Assembly: GCF_023612095.1 (NCBI RefSeq)
Contig: NZ_CP086235.1
Location: forward strand, 2,801,501 to 2,865,500
Reading direction: 5' to 3'
Source of the DNA: Cytobacillus firmus
GTDB lineage: Bacteria; Bacillota; Bacilli; Bacillales; Cytobacillaceae
Length of the DNA stretch: 64,000 nucleotides
The translations under genes were made by a program, and so were the position numbers. Shown one piece after another: positions 17,761 through 24,812 of the stretch. The notes under the pieces are model-generated. The model saw only the letters and a program-made list of their open reading frames with translations. It had not been told where the DNA came from and ran no database searches. Every line of letters starts with the position of its first letter. The stretch's first letter is position 1.

Positions 17761-18687
17761 CTACTCGTTGATTTTTACACGTCGATCTATCACAGCATAG
17801 AAAATATCTACGATGAGATTCGAAATGATGATCAAAGCTCCAAAAAAAACAGTCATTCCCAATATAACTGAATAATCACGGTCGCTTATACCTGTTACAA
17901 AATCCCTGCCAATTCCAGGGATTGAAAATATCCTCTCGATGACAAAGCTACCTGTTAAGAGAATGGCAACAAGCGGACCAAGATAGGTAACGACTGGAAT
18001 AATGGCATTCTTTAATGCATGCTTGCATATAACACTAAGCTCATGTACACCCTTGGCTCTAGCCGTCCGAATATAATCCTGGCGCATGACCTCCAGCATA
18101 CTTGACCGCATTAATCTAGCAATATAGGCAATCGGGTAAAAGGCTAGTCCGATTACGGGCAAGATATAATGCTCCCAACTGGATAATCCGAATGAAGGAA
18201 GTACCTTTAAAACAACTGAAAACAGAAAAAGGAGAAGTACGGCGATAACGAAGTTGGGAATCGAAATTCCGATCGTTGCAATAATCATTGATAGCCAATC
18301 TGCCCATTTCCCTCTCTTTACAGCTGATATAATCCCTAAAGGAATACCGATAAGGAGAGCAACAAAAATGGCGATAATCCCTACTTTTGCTGAGATGGGA
18401 AATCCTTGTTTAATTAGATCGTTAACGTTGACATCTGCTTGCTTAAAGGAGATTCCAAAATCTCCCCTTACTAAGTTTTTTAAATAGTTCCCGTACTGCA
18501 CGTATAACGGATCATTTAATCCGTATTTTTCTTCAACCTTTTCTAAAACGCTTTTGGGAACATTACGTTGTTCTGAAGGACTAAAAGGCCCTCCTGGAAC
18601 AGCATGCATTAAAAAGAAGGTAATCGTTGTTAAGAAAAACATCGTGACAAAACCAGCGATTATCCTTTTAAAAATGTAACTCCCCAT
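17761..18687 (-). CDS. dppB: Peptide ABC transporter permease (DppB/OppB)
   Basis: A 308-residue integral membrane permease, first gene of the uptake operon. It begins FKRIIAGFVTMFFLTTITFF, typical of DppB/OppB, and contains the EAA loop RTARAKGVHELSVICKHALKNA and the C-terminal SIPGIGRDFVTGISDRDY. AAGGAGGG precedes the ATG. A CodY-like palindrome lies about 100 bases upstream. The first gene in B. subtilis dpp, dppA, is displaced here to the 3' side of the cluster. Confidence 0.92.
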   Translation of the reverse strand: MGSYIFKRIIAGFVTMFFLTTITFFLMHAVPGGPFSPSEQRNVPKSVLEKVEEKYGLNDPLYVQYGNYLKNLVRGDFGISFKQADVNVNDLIKQGFPISAKVGIIAIFVALLIGIPLGIISAVKRGKWADWLSMIIATIGISIPNFVIAVLLLFLFSVVLKVLPSFGLSSWEHYILPVIGLAFYPIAYIARLMRSSMLEVMRQDYIRTARAKGVHELSVICKHALKNAIIPVVTYLGPLVAILLTGSFVIERIFSIPGIGRDFVTGISDRDYSVILGMTVFFGALIIISNLIVDIFYAVIDRRVKINE

Positions 18688-18784
18688 GACATCCCTCCTT
18701 AAATTTTTTACGCAAATACATTGCGCTTATATATGAAGATATTTATTCAACATATTATTAATTAGTTCCTCTAAATATAAATTT

Positions 18785-18799
18785 AATATTCTAAATATT
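18785..18799 (-). promoter_or_regulatory. CodY-like box upstream of dppB
   Basis: AATATTCTAAATATT is a near-perfect palindrome that matches the CodY consensus AATTTTCWGAAAATT at 12 of 15 positions. It lies about 100 bases upstream of dppB. The B. subtilis dpp operon is a known CodY target, so nutrient-dependent repression is likely, though the local AT-richness weakens the match. Confidence 0.5.
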
Positions 18800-18885
18800 T
18801 AAATAATAAACAATAAGAACTATAACTATGTATTCAATAATTGTTTACGGAAAAGGAGTTCGGTCATTGTTTGGCACAAAAAAGG

Positions 18886-18927
18886 GCCTGTCACCTCATC
18901 TTCTAAAAAGAAAATGAGGTGACAGGC
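18886..18927. terminator. Perfect 14-bp hairpin, probable terminator or element end
   Basis: GCCTGTCACCTCAT and ATGAGGTGACAGGC are exact inverted repeats around a 14-base loop. On the minus strand it is followed by TTTTTTGTGCC, so it could terminate minus-strand transcription. It sits between the dpp promoter region and an IS remnant. Confidence 0.5.
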
Positions 18928-18974
18928 ACGTTTATATTTAAATACAGTAGAAAAATGGACAAAGAAAAAAAGAC

Positions 18975-19315
18975 GTAGCTGAAGCCGTTCTCCATTCAGA
19001 TCAAGGCTTCCAGTATACGTCAAAGCTATACAGCAGCCGATTAGAGGATTACGGCATCAAGGGCAGCCACTCTCGAAAAGGAAACCGCCTTGACAATGCC
19101 TGTGTAGAATCGTTCTTCTCACATCTCAAAACCGAGAAGCTGTATATAAATAAGTGTAATTCAGGAGAAGAACTAGAACAAGCTCTTGAGGATTACATCT
19201 ACCATTACAATTACAAACGAAGACAAGAGAAACTAAAGAAACGCGCGCCGATAGAATATCGACACGCGCTCACTGCTTAGCTTTTTATGTTGTCTACTTG
19301 ACAGGGACAAGACCA
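18975..19315 (+). pseudogene. IS3-family (IS150-like) transposase remnant with right end
   Basis: An open plus-strand stretch of 102 codons (18975-19280) encodes the C-terminal integrase-core end of an IS3-type transposase. It has the second catalytic aspartate in LHSDQGFQYTS, the glutamate in NACVESFFSHLKTEK, and the closing YNYKRRQEKLKKRAPIEYR. There is no start and the first catalytic aspartate is missing. An IS-end-like sequence, TGTCTACTTGACAGGGACAA, follows at 19291. No left end was found, so this is a dead 3' fragment. Confidence 0.8.
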
Positions 19316-19332
19316 GTTTTTTGATTTCTTAC

Positions 19333-19540
19333 TTAAGCAATCCCTCTTTCTTCTAAATACTCTTTGGCTGTTTCTTCAGGACTCGCCCCCTCAACATTGA
19401 CTTTATAGTTCATTTCACGAATTTCATCATCGCTTATTTTTCGGTTTAGCAGATTTAAGGTTTTTCCCAGTTCCGGATAATTTTCAGCGGTTTCTTCTCT
19501 TAACAAAGGTGCACCTTGATATGGCTGAAATAAATTTTTA
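19333..19540 (-). pseudogene. Remnant of a glycine betaine-binding protein
   Basis: The minus-strand frame encodes the last ~69 residues of an OpuAC/ProX-type binding protein. It contains PYQGAPLLREETAENYPELG, then LNRKISDDEIREMNYKVNVEG, and ends in EEGIA-like residues and a stop. The family hallmark is the pattern of PELE..L..L..KIS..EM..LNY.VDVEG. There is no start, lipobox or transporter partner nearby. It is a truncated remnant next to the IS fragment. Confidence 0.65.
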
Positions 19541-19559
19541 AATCGTAATTATTACGATT
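19541..19559. promoter_or_regulatory. Perfect 9-bp palindrome, possible operator
   Basis: AATCGTAAT and ATTACGATT are perfect inverted arms around one central T, followed by a further partial half (ATATCGTAA). It lies immediately upstream of the betaine-binding-protein remnant and 335 bases before guaC. It looks like a repressor site, but the regulator is unknown. Confidence 0.35.
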
Positions 19560-19762
19560 AATATCGTAACTAATTTTTTTCTTTAATGCAAGATTAAAGA
19601 AAAAATATTTTCATAGCCCTTTTGTTGAACTTCTAAAATGAGGGAAAGTTTTTAATGCATTATCACTTTTATACGTTTTCACTTTAATAAGTTGAAATAA
19701 TAAACAGAATTGTTAAAATTAAATTGGTCGAACCCTCACAATTCGACCCCCTATTATCCATT

Positions 19763-19792
19763 GAGCTTAGGAATTTTCTAAGCTCTTTTTTA
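19763..19792 (+). terminator. Hairpin with T-run upstream of guaC
   Basis: GAGCTTAG and CTAAGCTC form an 8-bp stem around GAATTTT, followed by six T. A second small hairpin (GGTCGAA/TTCGACC) precedes it. It lies about 100 bases before guaC and could be an attenuator in its leader or a stop for upstream transcription. Confidence 0.6.
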
Positions 19793-19894
19793 ATGATGGT
19801 TCCTTGCCAGCTTGTATAAGATGGATGGAAACTGAAAAACCTATCATTGCAATGGCCGTACGTATTCAGCTTTGTTTTCAATAGGAGGATTACA

Positions 19895-20884
19895 ATGGAA
19901 AATGTATTCGATTATGAAGATATTCAATTAATTCCCGCAAAAAGTATCGTCAATAGCCGATCTGAATGTGATACAACGGTATTCCTGGGGGATCGTGCGT
20001 TTAAACTGCCTGTGGTGCCTGCCAACATGCAGACGATTGTAGATGAGAAAATTGCCATATACTTAGCAGAGAACGGGTATTTTTATATCATGCATCGATT
20101 CGAACCAGAGAAGCGAATTTCTTTTATGAACGATATGAAGGCACGTGGATTATACTCTTCGATCAGTGTTGGCGTCAAAGAAGGCGAGTATGAGTTTATA
20201 CAGCAAATAGCTGATGAAAAGCTGGCACCGGAATACATTACCATTGATATAGCTCATGGCCATTCCAATGCTGTTATCCAAATGATTCAGCATATTAAGA
20301 AACACCTTCCTCATAGCTTTGTGATTGCTGGCAATGTCGGAACCCCGGAAGCAGTCAGAGAATTAGAGAATGCTGGTGCTGATGCCACAAAAGTTGGCAT
20401 TGGACCTGGTAAGGTTTGCATCACAAAAATTAAGACAGGATTTGGAACGGGCGGCTGGCAATTAGCTGCACTTCGCTGGTGTGCAAAGGCAGCAAGCAAA
20501 CCGATCATAGCAGATGGAGGTCTTCGCACCCATGGTGACATTGCCAAATCGATTCGATTTGGTGCAACAATGGTGATGATTGGTTCCTTGTTTGCAGGAC
20601 ATGAGGAGTCACCTGGAAAAACCATTGAGAATGAGAAAGATGGAAAGCTCTATAAAGAATACTTTGGCTCAGCCTCTGAATTTCAAAAAGGCGAAAAGAA
20701 AAATGTTGAAGGCAAGAGAATTTTAGTCGAGCACAAAGGATTATTAGCAGATACGCTGAAAGAAATGGAGCAGGATCTCCAGTCCTCCATTTCTTACGCA
20801 GGCGGCAACAAGCTGGATGCCATCCGTCATGTTGATTATGTAATTGTAAAGAATTCAATTTTTAATGGCGACAGGGTATTTTAA
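19895..20884 (+). CDS. guaC: GMP reductase
   Basis: A 329-residue enzyme that reduces GMP to IMP with NADPH, in purine salvage. It has the IMPDH/GMPR TIM-barrel signatures: the N-terminal [20 protein letters not shown], the active-site loop [13 protein letters not shown] with the thioimidate cysteine, and the phosphate-binding [20 protein letters not shown]. It lacks the CBS domains of IMP dehydrogenase, and the length fits GuaC (about 326). ATG 19895 follows AGGAGG; the upstream in-frame ATG at 19847 has no ribosome site. No purine riboswitch is visible in the leader. It is monocistronic. Confidence 0.93.
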   Translation: MENVFDYEDIQLIPAKSIVNSRSECDTTVFLGDRAFKLPVVPANMQTIVDEKIAIYLAENGYFYIMHRFEPEKRISFMNDMKARGLYSSISVGVKEGEYEFIQQIADEKLAPEYITIDIAHGHSNAVIQMIQHIKKHLPHSFVIAGNVGTPEAVRELENAGADATKVGIGPGKVCITKIKTGFGTGGWQLAALRWCAKAASKPIIADGGLRTHGDIAKSIRFGATMVMIGSLFAGHEESPGKTIENEKDGKLYKEYFGSASEFQKGEKKNVEGKRILVEHKGLLADTLKEMEQDLQSSISYAGGNKLDAIRHVDYVIVKNSIFNGDRVF

Positions 20885-20910
20885 AATCCCATATACCTAC
20901 CCTTCTAATA

Positions 20911-20963
20911 AAACCACAGAAGATGCCTGCACTTTTCCATCTGGCAGGCATCTTCTGTGGTTT
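20911..20963 (+). terminator. Long terminator after guaC
   Basis: AAACCACAGAAGATGCCTGC and GCAGGCATCTTCTGTGGTTT are a perfect 20-bp inverted repeat around a 13-base loop. Confidence 0.85.
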
Positions 20964-21041
20964 CAGTATTTCCTTTTTAAATTGGACAAACACTTACGAA
21001 GACTCTCAATTTCAAAAAAATATGTTATGTACTCTTTGAGG

Positions 21042-21218
21042 TTAAGATCCTATAGACTGTTCTACTGCATTTTCCCAGCTCGGAAAATAATACAATGCAT
21101 TTTTCATTAGCTCTGGATTTGATTTCTTTACTTGCTTCTTTCGGGGCGGCTGCCCTTCTTTTTCCAACAGTTCAGAGATCCCGGTCAATACTTCTTCAAC
21201 ACTCATGCTTGTTTCCAC
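21042..21218 (-). CDS. Small hypothetical protein, 58 aa
   Basis: GTG 21218 lies six bases after AAGGAGG and is the likely start; the in-frame TTG at 21242 lies upstream of that site. The protein has an acidic helix (SVEEVLTGISELLEKEG), then a basic stretch, and a C-terminal segment ALYYFPSWENAVEQS. The FPSWENA pattern resembles the small DNA-binding repeats that accompany some homing endonucleases (FGSW..AL). The function is unknown. Confidence 0.5.
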   Translation of the reverse strand: METSMSVEEVLTGISELLEKEGQPPRKKQVKKSNPELMKNALYYFPSWENAVEQSIGS

Positions 21219-21358
21219 ATCATTCCTCCTTTTTGAATTCAACTATATAATTTCCATTTAACGAAAAATTATTCAGCATTCCTCCATTATTATTATTCAG
21301 TATTAAACTTGTATTCTAGCTGGTCCAAAAATGGCGCCAGCGAAATAAACCTATCAAA

Positions 21359-21808
21359 TTAAAAGATTAATTTCATCCCTTCATGACTCGCCAGAAATCC
21401 CAGCCTATTATAAAAACGATGTGCATCATCACGCTGCTTGTCTGTTGTCAATTGGACAAGGCCACACTCTTCAGACTTCGCTATTGCAATCGCTTCTTTT
21501 AACAAGGCTTCTCCTACCCTGTTACCACGGTGGCGCTGATCAACACGCACACCTTCAATCTGTGCACGTTTCATCCCTTGTCGTGCTAAACCAGGAATGA
21601 TCATTAACTGAAGGCAGCCAATCACCGCTTGACCGTCTACAGCTAAAATGATCTGATTTCCCGACTGTACTTCTAGTGCCTTAAATGATTTATAATAACA
21701 ATCCGGCAGAGGTTCTTCATACCTCTCACACTTTGCTCCTAATTCATCATCGGCAAGCAAGCGGACAATAGCTTGTAAATCTTCTTCAATTGCTTTTCGA
21801 AAATGCAT
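21359..21808 (-). CDS. GNAT-family N-acetyltransferase
   Basis: A 149-residue GNAT acyl-CoA transferase. The acetyl-CoA pyrophosphate loop is VDQRHRGNRVGEAL (R/Q-x-x-G-x-G/A type). Strand beta4 is QAVIGCLQLMIIPGL, and the C-terminus RFYNRLGFLASHEGMKL is typical. The start is ATG 21808 with AAGGAGT upstream. The substrate is not predictable. No operon partner is evident. Confidence 0.82.
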   Translation of the reverse strand: MHFRKAIEEDLQAIVRLLADDELGAKCERYEEPLPDCYYKSFKALEVQSGNQIILAVDGQAVIGCLQLMIIPGLARQGMKRAQIEGVRVDQRHRGNRVGEALLKEAIAIAKSEECGLVQLTTDKQRDDAHRFYNRLGFLASHEGMKLIF

Positions 21809-21841
21809 TGAAAAATCACTCCTTCAAATTATAAGGGGATC

Positions 21842-21895
21842 GTGCTAGTAGATGTCAAAGCAAAGGACGGTACTGAAGTTAAAGTTAGACTATAA
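21842..21895 (+). pseudogene. Short C-terminal gene fragment
   Basis: The frame reads VLVDVKAKDGTEVKVRL then a stop, like the tail of a secreted beta-rich (PepSY- or lipoprotein-like) domain. No start or ribosome site is present. It may be a leftover of a lost gene. Low certainty. Confidence 0.15.
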
Positions 21896-21928
21896 TTTTG
21901 AATTTACCGATCATTGACTGGCATTTTT

Positions 21929-21978
21929 AACAAAGCCTAATTTCTGGCCTACAATACCAAGATAATTAGGCTTTGTTT
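21929..21978 (-). terminator. Terminator after the aminotransferase gene
   Basis: AACAAAGCCTAATT and AATTAGGCTTTGTT form a 14-bp stem with T/A tracts at both sides. It lies about 45 bases beyond the minus-strand aminotransferase stop. Confidence 0.8.
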
Positions 21979-22022
21979 GCTTTATTCCTCTTCATTTTTA
22001 AGTTCCATAAAAATATTTTCAT

Positions 22023-23213
22023 TCAAAGATAGGCCTCTGCGACTCTCCCCAGCCTGCGAATCCCCTCTGTTATTTCCTTCTCAGCAGCATAACTGAAGGA
22101 AAGGCGAAGAAATTCCGTTCCAGCTGCCTGATCCATGAAAAAGTACTTGCCGGGAATAAAAGATACCCCCTCTGCAAGGGCATGTGTCAGCAGTTCCGAT
22201 GTATCGGCACCGGGAATTTTCATCCACACGAAGTACCCGCCTTCAGGGACATACCAGGAAGCTGATTCAGGAAGATACTGTTCCAGTGCGGAGGTCAGAA
22301 CATCACATTTGGACCGGTATGTATCTCTCAAGGTTTCTAGTTTATTATTAAAATCCGTGTTTGCAAAATAAACAGCCATGGCAGATTGAGCAAACGGATG
22401 GTTCAAATCTTTTTTAAACCAGGCGCATGCATGGATCATGTCACTTGCTCCCGCTATCCATCCTATACGCATACCCGGGGCCACAATCTTGGATAGCGAA
22501 CCGACATGCAGAACTCGGGAGTTTTGATCCATTGCTTTTAGAGTGGGGAGACCTTTATTAAATGATAATTCCCCATAAGCATCATCCTCTACTAATAGAA
22601 AATTATATTTGTTTGCAAGCTCCAATACATGCTGCCGGCGCTCTCCTGACATCGTCGTCCCTGTAGGATTTTGAAACGTTGGGATCGTATAGAGAAAACG
22701 CGGCTGAGCGAGCCCTTTTTGCTTTCTTTCCTCTAGAATCTCTTTCAATGCCTCTGTTTGAAGTCCGTCCTTGTCTACAGGAATACTAATTATATGTTTT
22801 GTGTAATTTTGGAAAATCTCTAATGCCTCCATATAGGTGGGGGACTCTATTGCAATAATTGTCTCCTCATCAAGGAGAATGCGGGCAATCAAATCGATTG
22901 CCTGACAGGCACCCGAAGTTATCAAAAGCTCATTTTCCGCTACAGATATCCCCCGCTCTTTCAATCTCTTTAAAACCTGTTCCTTTAGTTTTAAAATCTT
23001 GGGGCTTCCTATATAATGGAGCGGCAAATCCTGTTCTTCTTCTAATAGACTGTTAACAGCTGCTTTTACCTCTTCAACCGGCACGAGATCAGGTGCCGGG
23101 TAGCCGCAATGCAGGCGTATACAATCATCCGGAATCTCCGGAATCCACTCCCCTGGGGGAGTATTCTGAAGCGCCTTTTTGATTTTATCAGTAAATAAAG
23201 AATCATTATTCAC
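22023..23213 (-). CDS. PLP-dependent aminotransferase (class I/II, LysN/MocR-like)
   Basis: A 396-residue fold-type I aminotransferase similar to 2-aminoadipate or MocR-type enzymes but without the N-terminal HTH domain. Evidence includes the nucleotide-like loop LLITSGACQAIDLIAR, the aspartate in FLLVEDDAYGEL, and the pyridoxal lysine in HVGSLSKIVAPGMRIGW. The C-terminal arginine motif FLRLSFSY binds the substrate carboxylate. The start is GTG 23213, downstream of GAAGGGTG. A terminator follows. The substrate is not determined. Confidence 0.85.
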   Translation of the reverse strand: MNNDSLFTDKIKKALQNTPPGEWIPEIPDDCIRLHCGYPAPDLVPVEEVKAAVNSLLEEEQDLPLHYIGSPKILKLKEQVLKRLKERGISVAENELLITSGACQAIDLIARILLDEETIIAIESPTYMEALEIFQNYTKHIISIPVDKDGLQTEALKEILEERKQKGLAQPRFLYTIPTFQNPTGTTMSGERRQHVLELANKYNFLLVEDDAYGELSFNKGLPTLKAMDQNSRVLHVGSLSKIVAPGMRIGWIAGASDMIHACAWFKKDLNHPFAQSAMAVYFANTDFNNKLETLRDTYRSKCDVLTSALEQYLPESASWYVPEGGYFVWMKIPGADTSELLTHALAEGVSFIPGKYFFMDQAAGTEFLRLSFSYAAEKEITEGIRRLGRVAEAYL

Positions 23214-23268
23214 TTCGATCTACACCCTTCCAGCAGTTTTATTATTCAGTATAAATGTTCCATAAAAC

Positions 23269-23841
23269 CTAGAAAAGCAAGTTTTCTTCGAAATGTCTTT
23301 TTACTTTTTTCCAATCTTCCTTTATAACACTATAAAGGACAGTATGGCGAATGGTCCCTTCTTTTCGTATCATATGATTTCGAAGTATGCCTTCTTTTAC
23401 CGCACCGGTCCTTTCAATCGCTTTTTGTGAACGGAAGTTTTCATGTCCGGTTTTAATTTGTACGCGATTCACGGACAGTTCTTCAAAACAGTATGTTAAT
23501 AATAAATATTTACAGTTTGAATTAATATTCGTGCGCCAATAAAGAGGGTTTATCCATGTTGAGCCGATTTCGAGCCGTTTATGCGGGATTGAGATATCGA
23601 GAAACCAAGTAGCACCGGCGATATTCCCTGTTTTTTTATGGACAATGACAAAAGCAAAATCGGTGCCCTGCTCACGTTTTTGTATCGCATCTTTTACATA
23701 TTGAATGACCCGGCTTTTATCAGTTAAATCAACAGACATATGCTCCCATATACGATGATCCTGTGCCGCTTCATAAATTCCTTCAGCATGCTCAAGTTCC
23801 ATGGGAATTAATTGAACAATATCATTCTCTAATCTTTGCAT
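23269..23841 (-). CDS. RimJ/RimL-type GNAT acetyltransferase
   Basis: A 190-residue acetyltransferase of the RimJ/RimL/YdaF type. It begins with the typical IVQLIPMELEHAEGIYEAAQD and has the strand GNIAGATWFLDISIPHKRLEIGSTWI. The motif near the CoA site is NSNCKYLLLTYCFEELSVNRVQIKT, and it ends FRSQKAIERTGAVKEGILRN. Substrates may be protein N-termini or small molecules. The start is ATG 23841 with AGGAGAG upstream. Confidence 0.8.
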   Translation of the reverse strand: MQRLENDIVQLIPMELEHAEGIYEAAQDHRIWEHMSVDLTDKSRVIQYVKDAIQKREQGTDFAFVIVHKKTGNIAGATWFLDISIPHKRLEIGSTWINPLYWRTNINSNCKYLLLTYCFEELSVNRVQIKTGHENFRSQKAIERTGAVKEGILRNHMIRKEGTIRHTVLYSVIKEDWKKVKRHFEENLLF

Positions 23842-23947
23842 GCCAACACTCTCCTTGAATCTATTAAACCCTTTTCATTGCTTGCGACAAACATGCAGCA
23901 ACTATATTCATGAGATTCTTCCTCTGCACTATATATAAATTCGTCTA

Positions 23948-24526
23948 TCACACTGCTGTTTTTACAGCCAGAATCAGCCCACTAGACCAATCCAATTCAG
24001 TTATGTCCAGGTCAGGTCTGTCCTGAAGAGTTTTTAGAAGTTTAGTTGCTTTGATCCGAAATTCTTCAGGCAATTTCTGCTGCGGAAACACATCATGAAT
24101 CACATAAAAACCGCCGATATTTAAATGATCCAGGGTTTTGTCAAGAAGCTCGAATTTCCCCGGCCACGTATCTGCAAAAATAAAATCGAACCCCTCCGAC
24201 AGGTTTTGTATAAATGCTGCTCCGTCCTCACAGCAAAATGTGATTCTGCTGTCATTCGCGAGGTACTTTCTCGCGATCGATTGCACTGTCGGATCTATGT
24301 CCACGGTCGTAAGCTTACTGCCTTCATCCATCCCATCCATGATCCATGAAGCAGACGCTCCCGTACCTGTTCCCAGCTCCAAAAAGCTTCCTCCAGATTT
24401 AGAGGCTGCCAGCCCCTTCAGTAAAAATCCTGTTTTTATATCACATGACTGCCCGAAGCCGAGCACATCTGATTCCTGTAATATCCTCGAATATGCTTCC
24501 GGTACCTGTATAACGCCGTTTTCCAT
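23948..24526 (-). CDS. SAM-dependent O-methyltransferase-like protein
   Basis: A 192-residue class I methyltransferase. Motif I is FLELGTGTGASASWIMDGM, motif II KLTTVDIDPTVQSIARKYL, the acidic adenine-binding segment is ITFCCEDGAAFIQ, and motif IV is FDFIFADTWPGKF. This matches O-methyltransferase/Methyltransf_24 proteins, but the acceptor is unknown. GAGGAGG precedes ATG 24526. The gene sits 62 bases after a SAM-I riboswitch terminator, so its expression should fall when SAM is abundant. No methionine-pathway partner is adjacent. Confidence 0.82.
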   Translation of the reverse strand: MENGVIQVPEAYSRILQESDVLGFGQSCDIKTGFLLKGLAASKSGGSFLELGTGTGASASWIMDGMDEGSKLTTVDIDPTVQSIARKYLANDSRITFCCEDGAAFIQNLSEGFDFIFADTWPGKFELLDKTLDHLNIGGFYVIHDVFPQQKLPEEFRIKATKLLKTLQDRPDLDITELDWSSGLILAVKTAV

Positions 24527-24587
24527 TTTGCCATTCCTCCTCTTTCTTCGTTCTAATCTAAACCAAGCTCAAATTATAAAAGAGCAT

Positions 24588-24618
24588 CAAAAAAAGGCCT
24601 CTTTATAAGAGGCCTTTA
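24588..24618 (-). terminator. Regulated terminator of the SAM-I riboswitch
   Basis: AAAGGCCTCTT and AAGAGGCCTTT form the stem, followed by a run of T on the minus strand. Its 5' arm (GGCCTCTTAT) can instead pair with ATAAGAGGTC from the riboswitch P1 3' strand, giving the expected antiterminator. Confidence 0.85.
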
Positions 24619-24634
24619 CTTATCAAAACGACCT

Positions 24635-24737
24635 CTTATCTCCCAGAGCGTCAACTCTGTTGGAATTAGCACCTTCCTGACATAATCAGGGGTTGCTGAG
24701 GCTTCGCAGGGCCAGTCCCTCCACCTCTCTGGATAAG
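24635..24737 (-). ncRNA. SAM-I (S-box) riboswitch
   Basis: The minus strand shows the conserved S-box order. P1 is CTTATC...GATAAG. The core has GAGGGACTGGCCC, GAAGCCTCAGCAACC, an AAGGTGCTAATTCC junction, then P4 CAGAGTTGACGCTCTG, and GGGAGATAAG closing P1. Class I SAM riboswitches bind S-adenosylmethionine and stop transcription of sulfur and methionine genes. Here the regulated gene is the methyltransferase at 23948-24526. Confidence 0.95.
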
Positions 24738-24812
24738 AATTTGTATAAAATATATATTTTCAACCAAGTATTGCATAGTTTTTGTTAAATGGCAATATTT
24801 CATTCTTTTAAT

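Noticed and set aside
19560..19894. Purine riboswitch in the guaC leader
   Set aside because: The conserved three-way-junction elements of purine riboswitches are not found; only simple hairpins are present.
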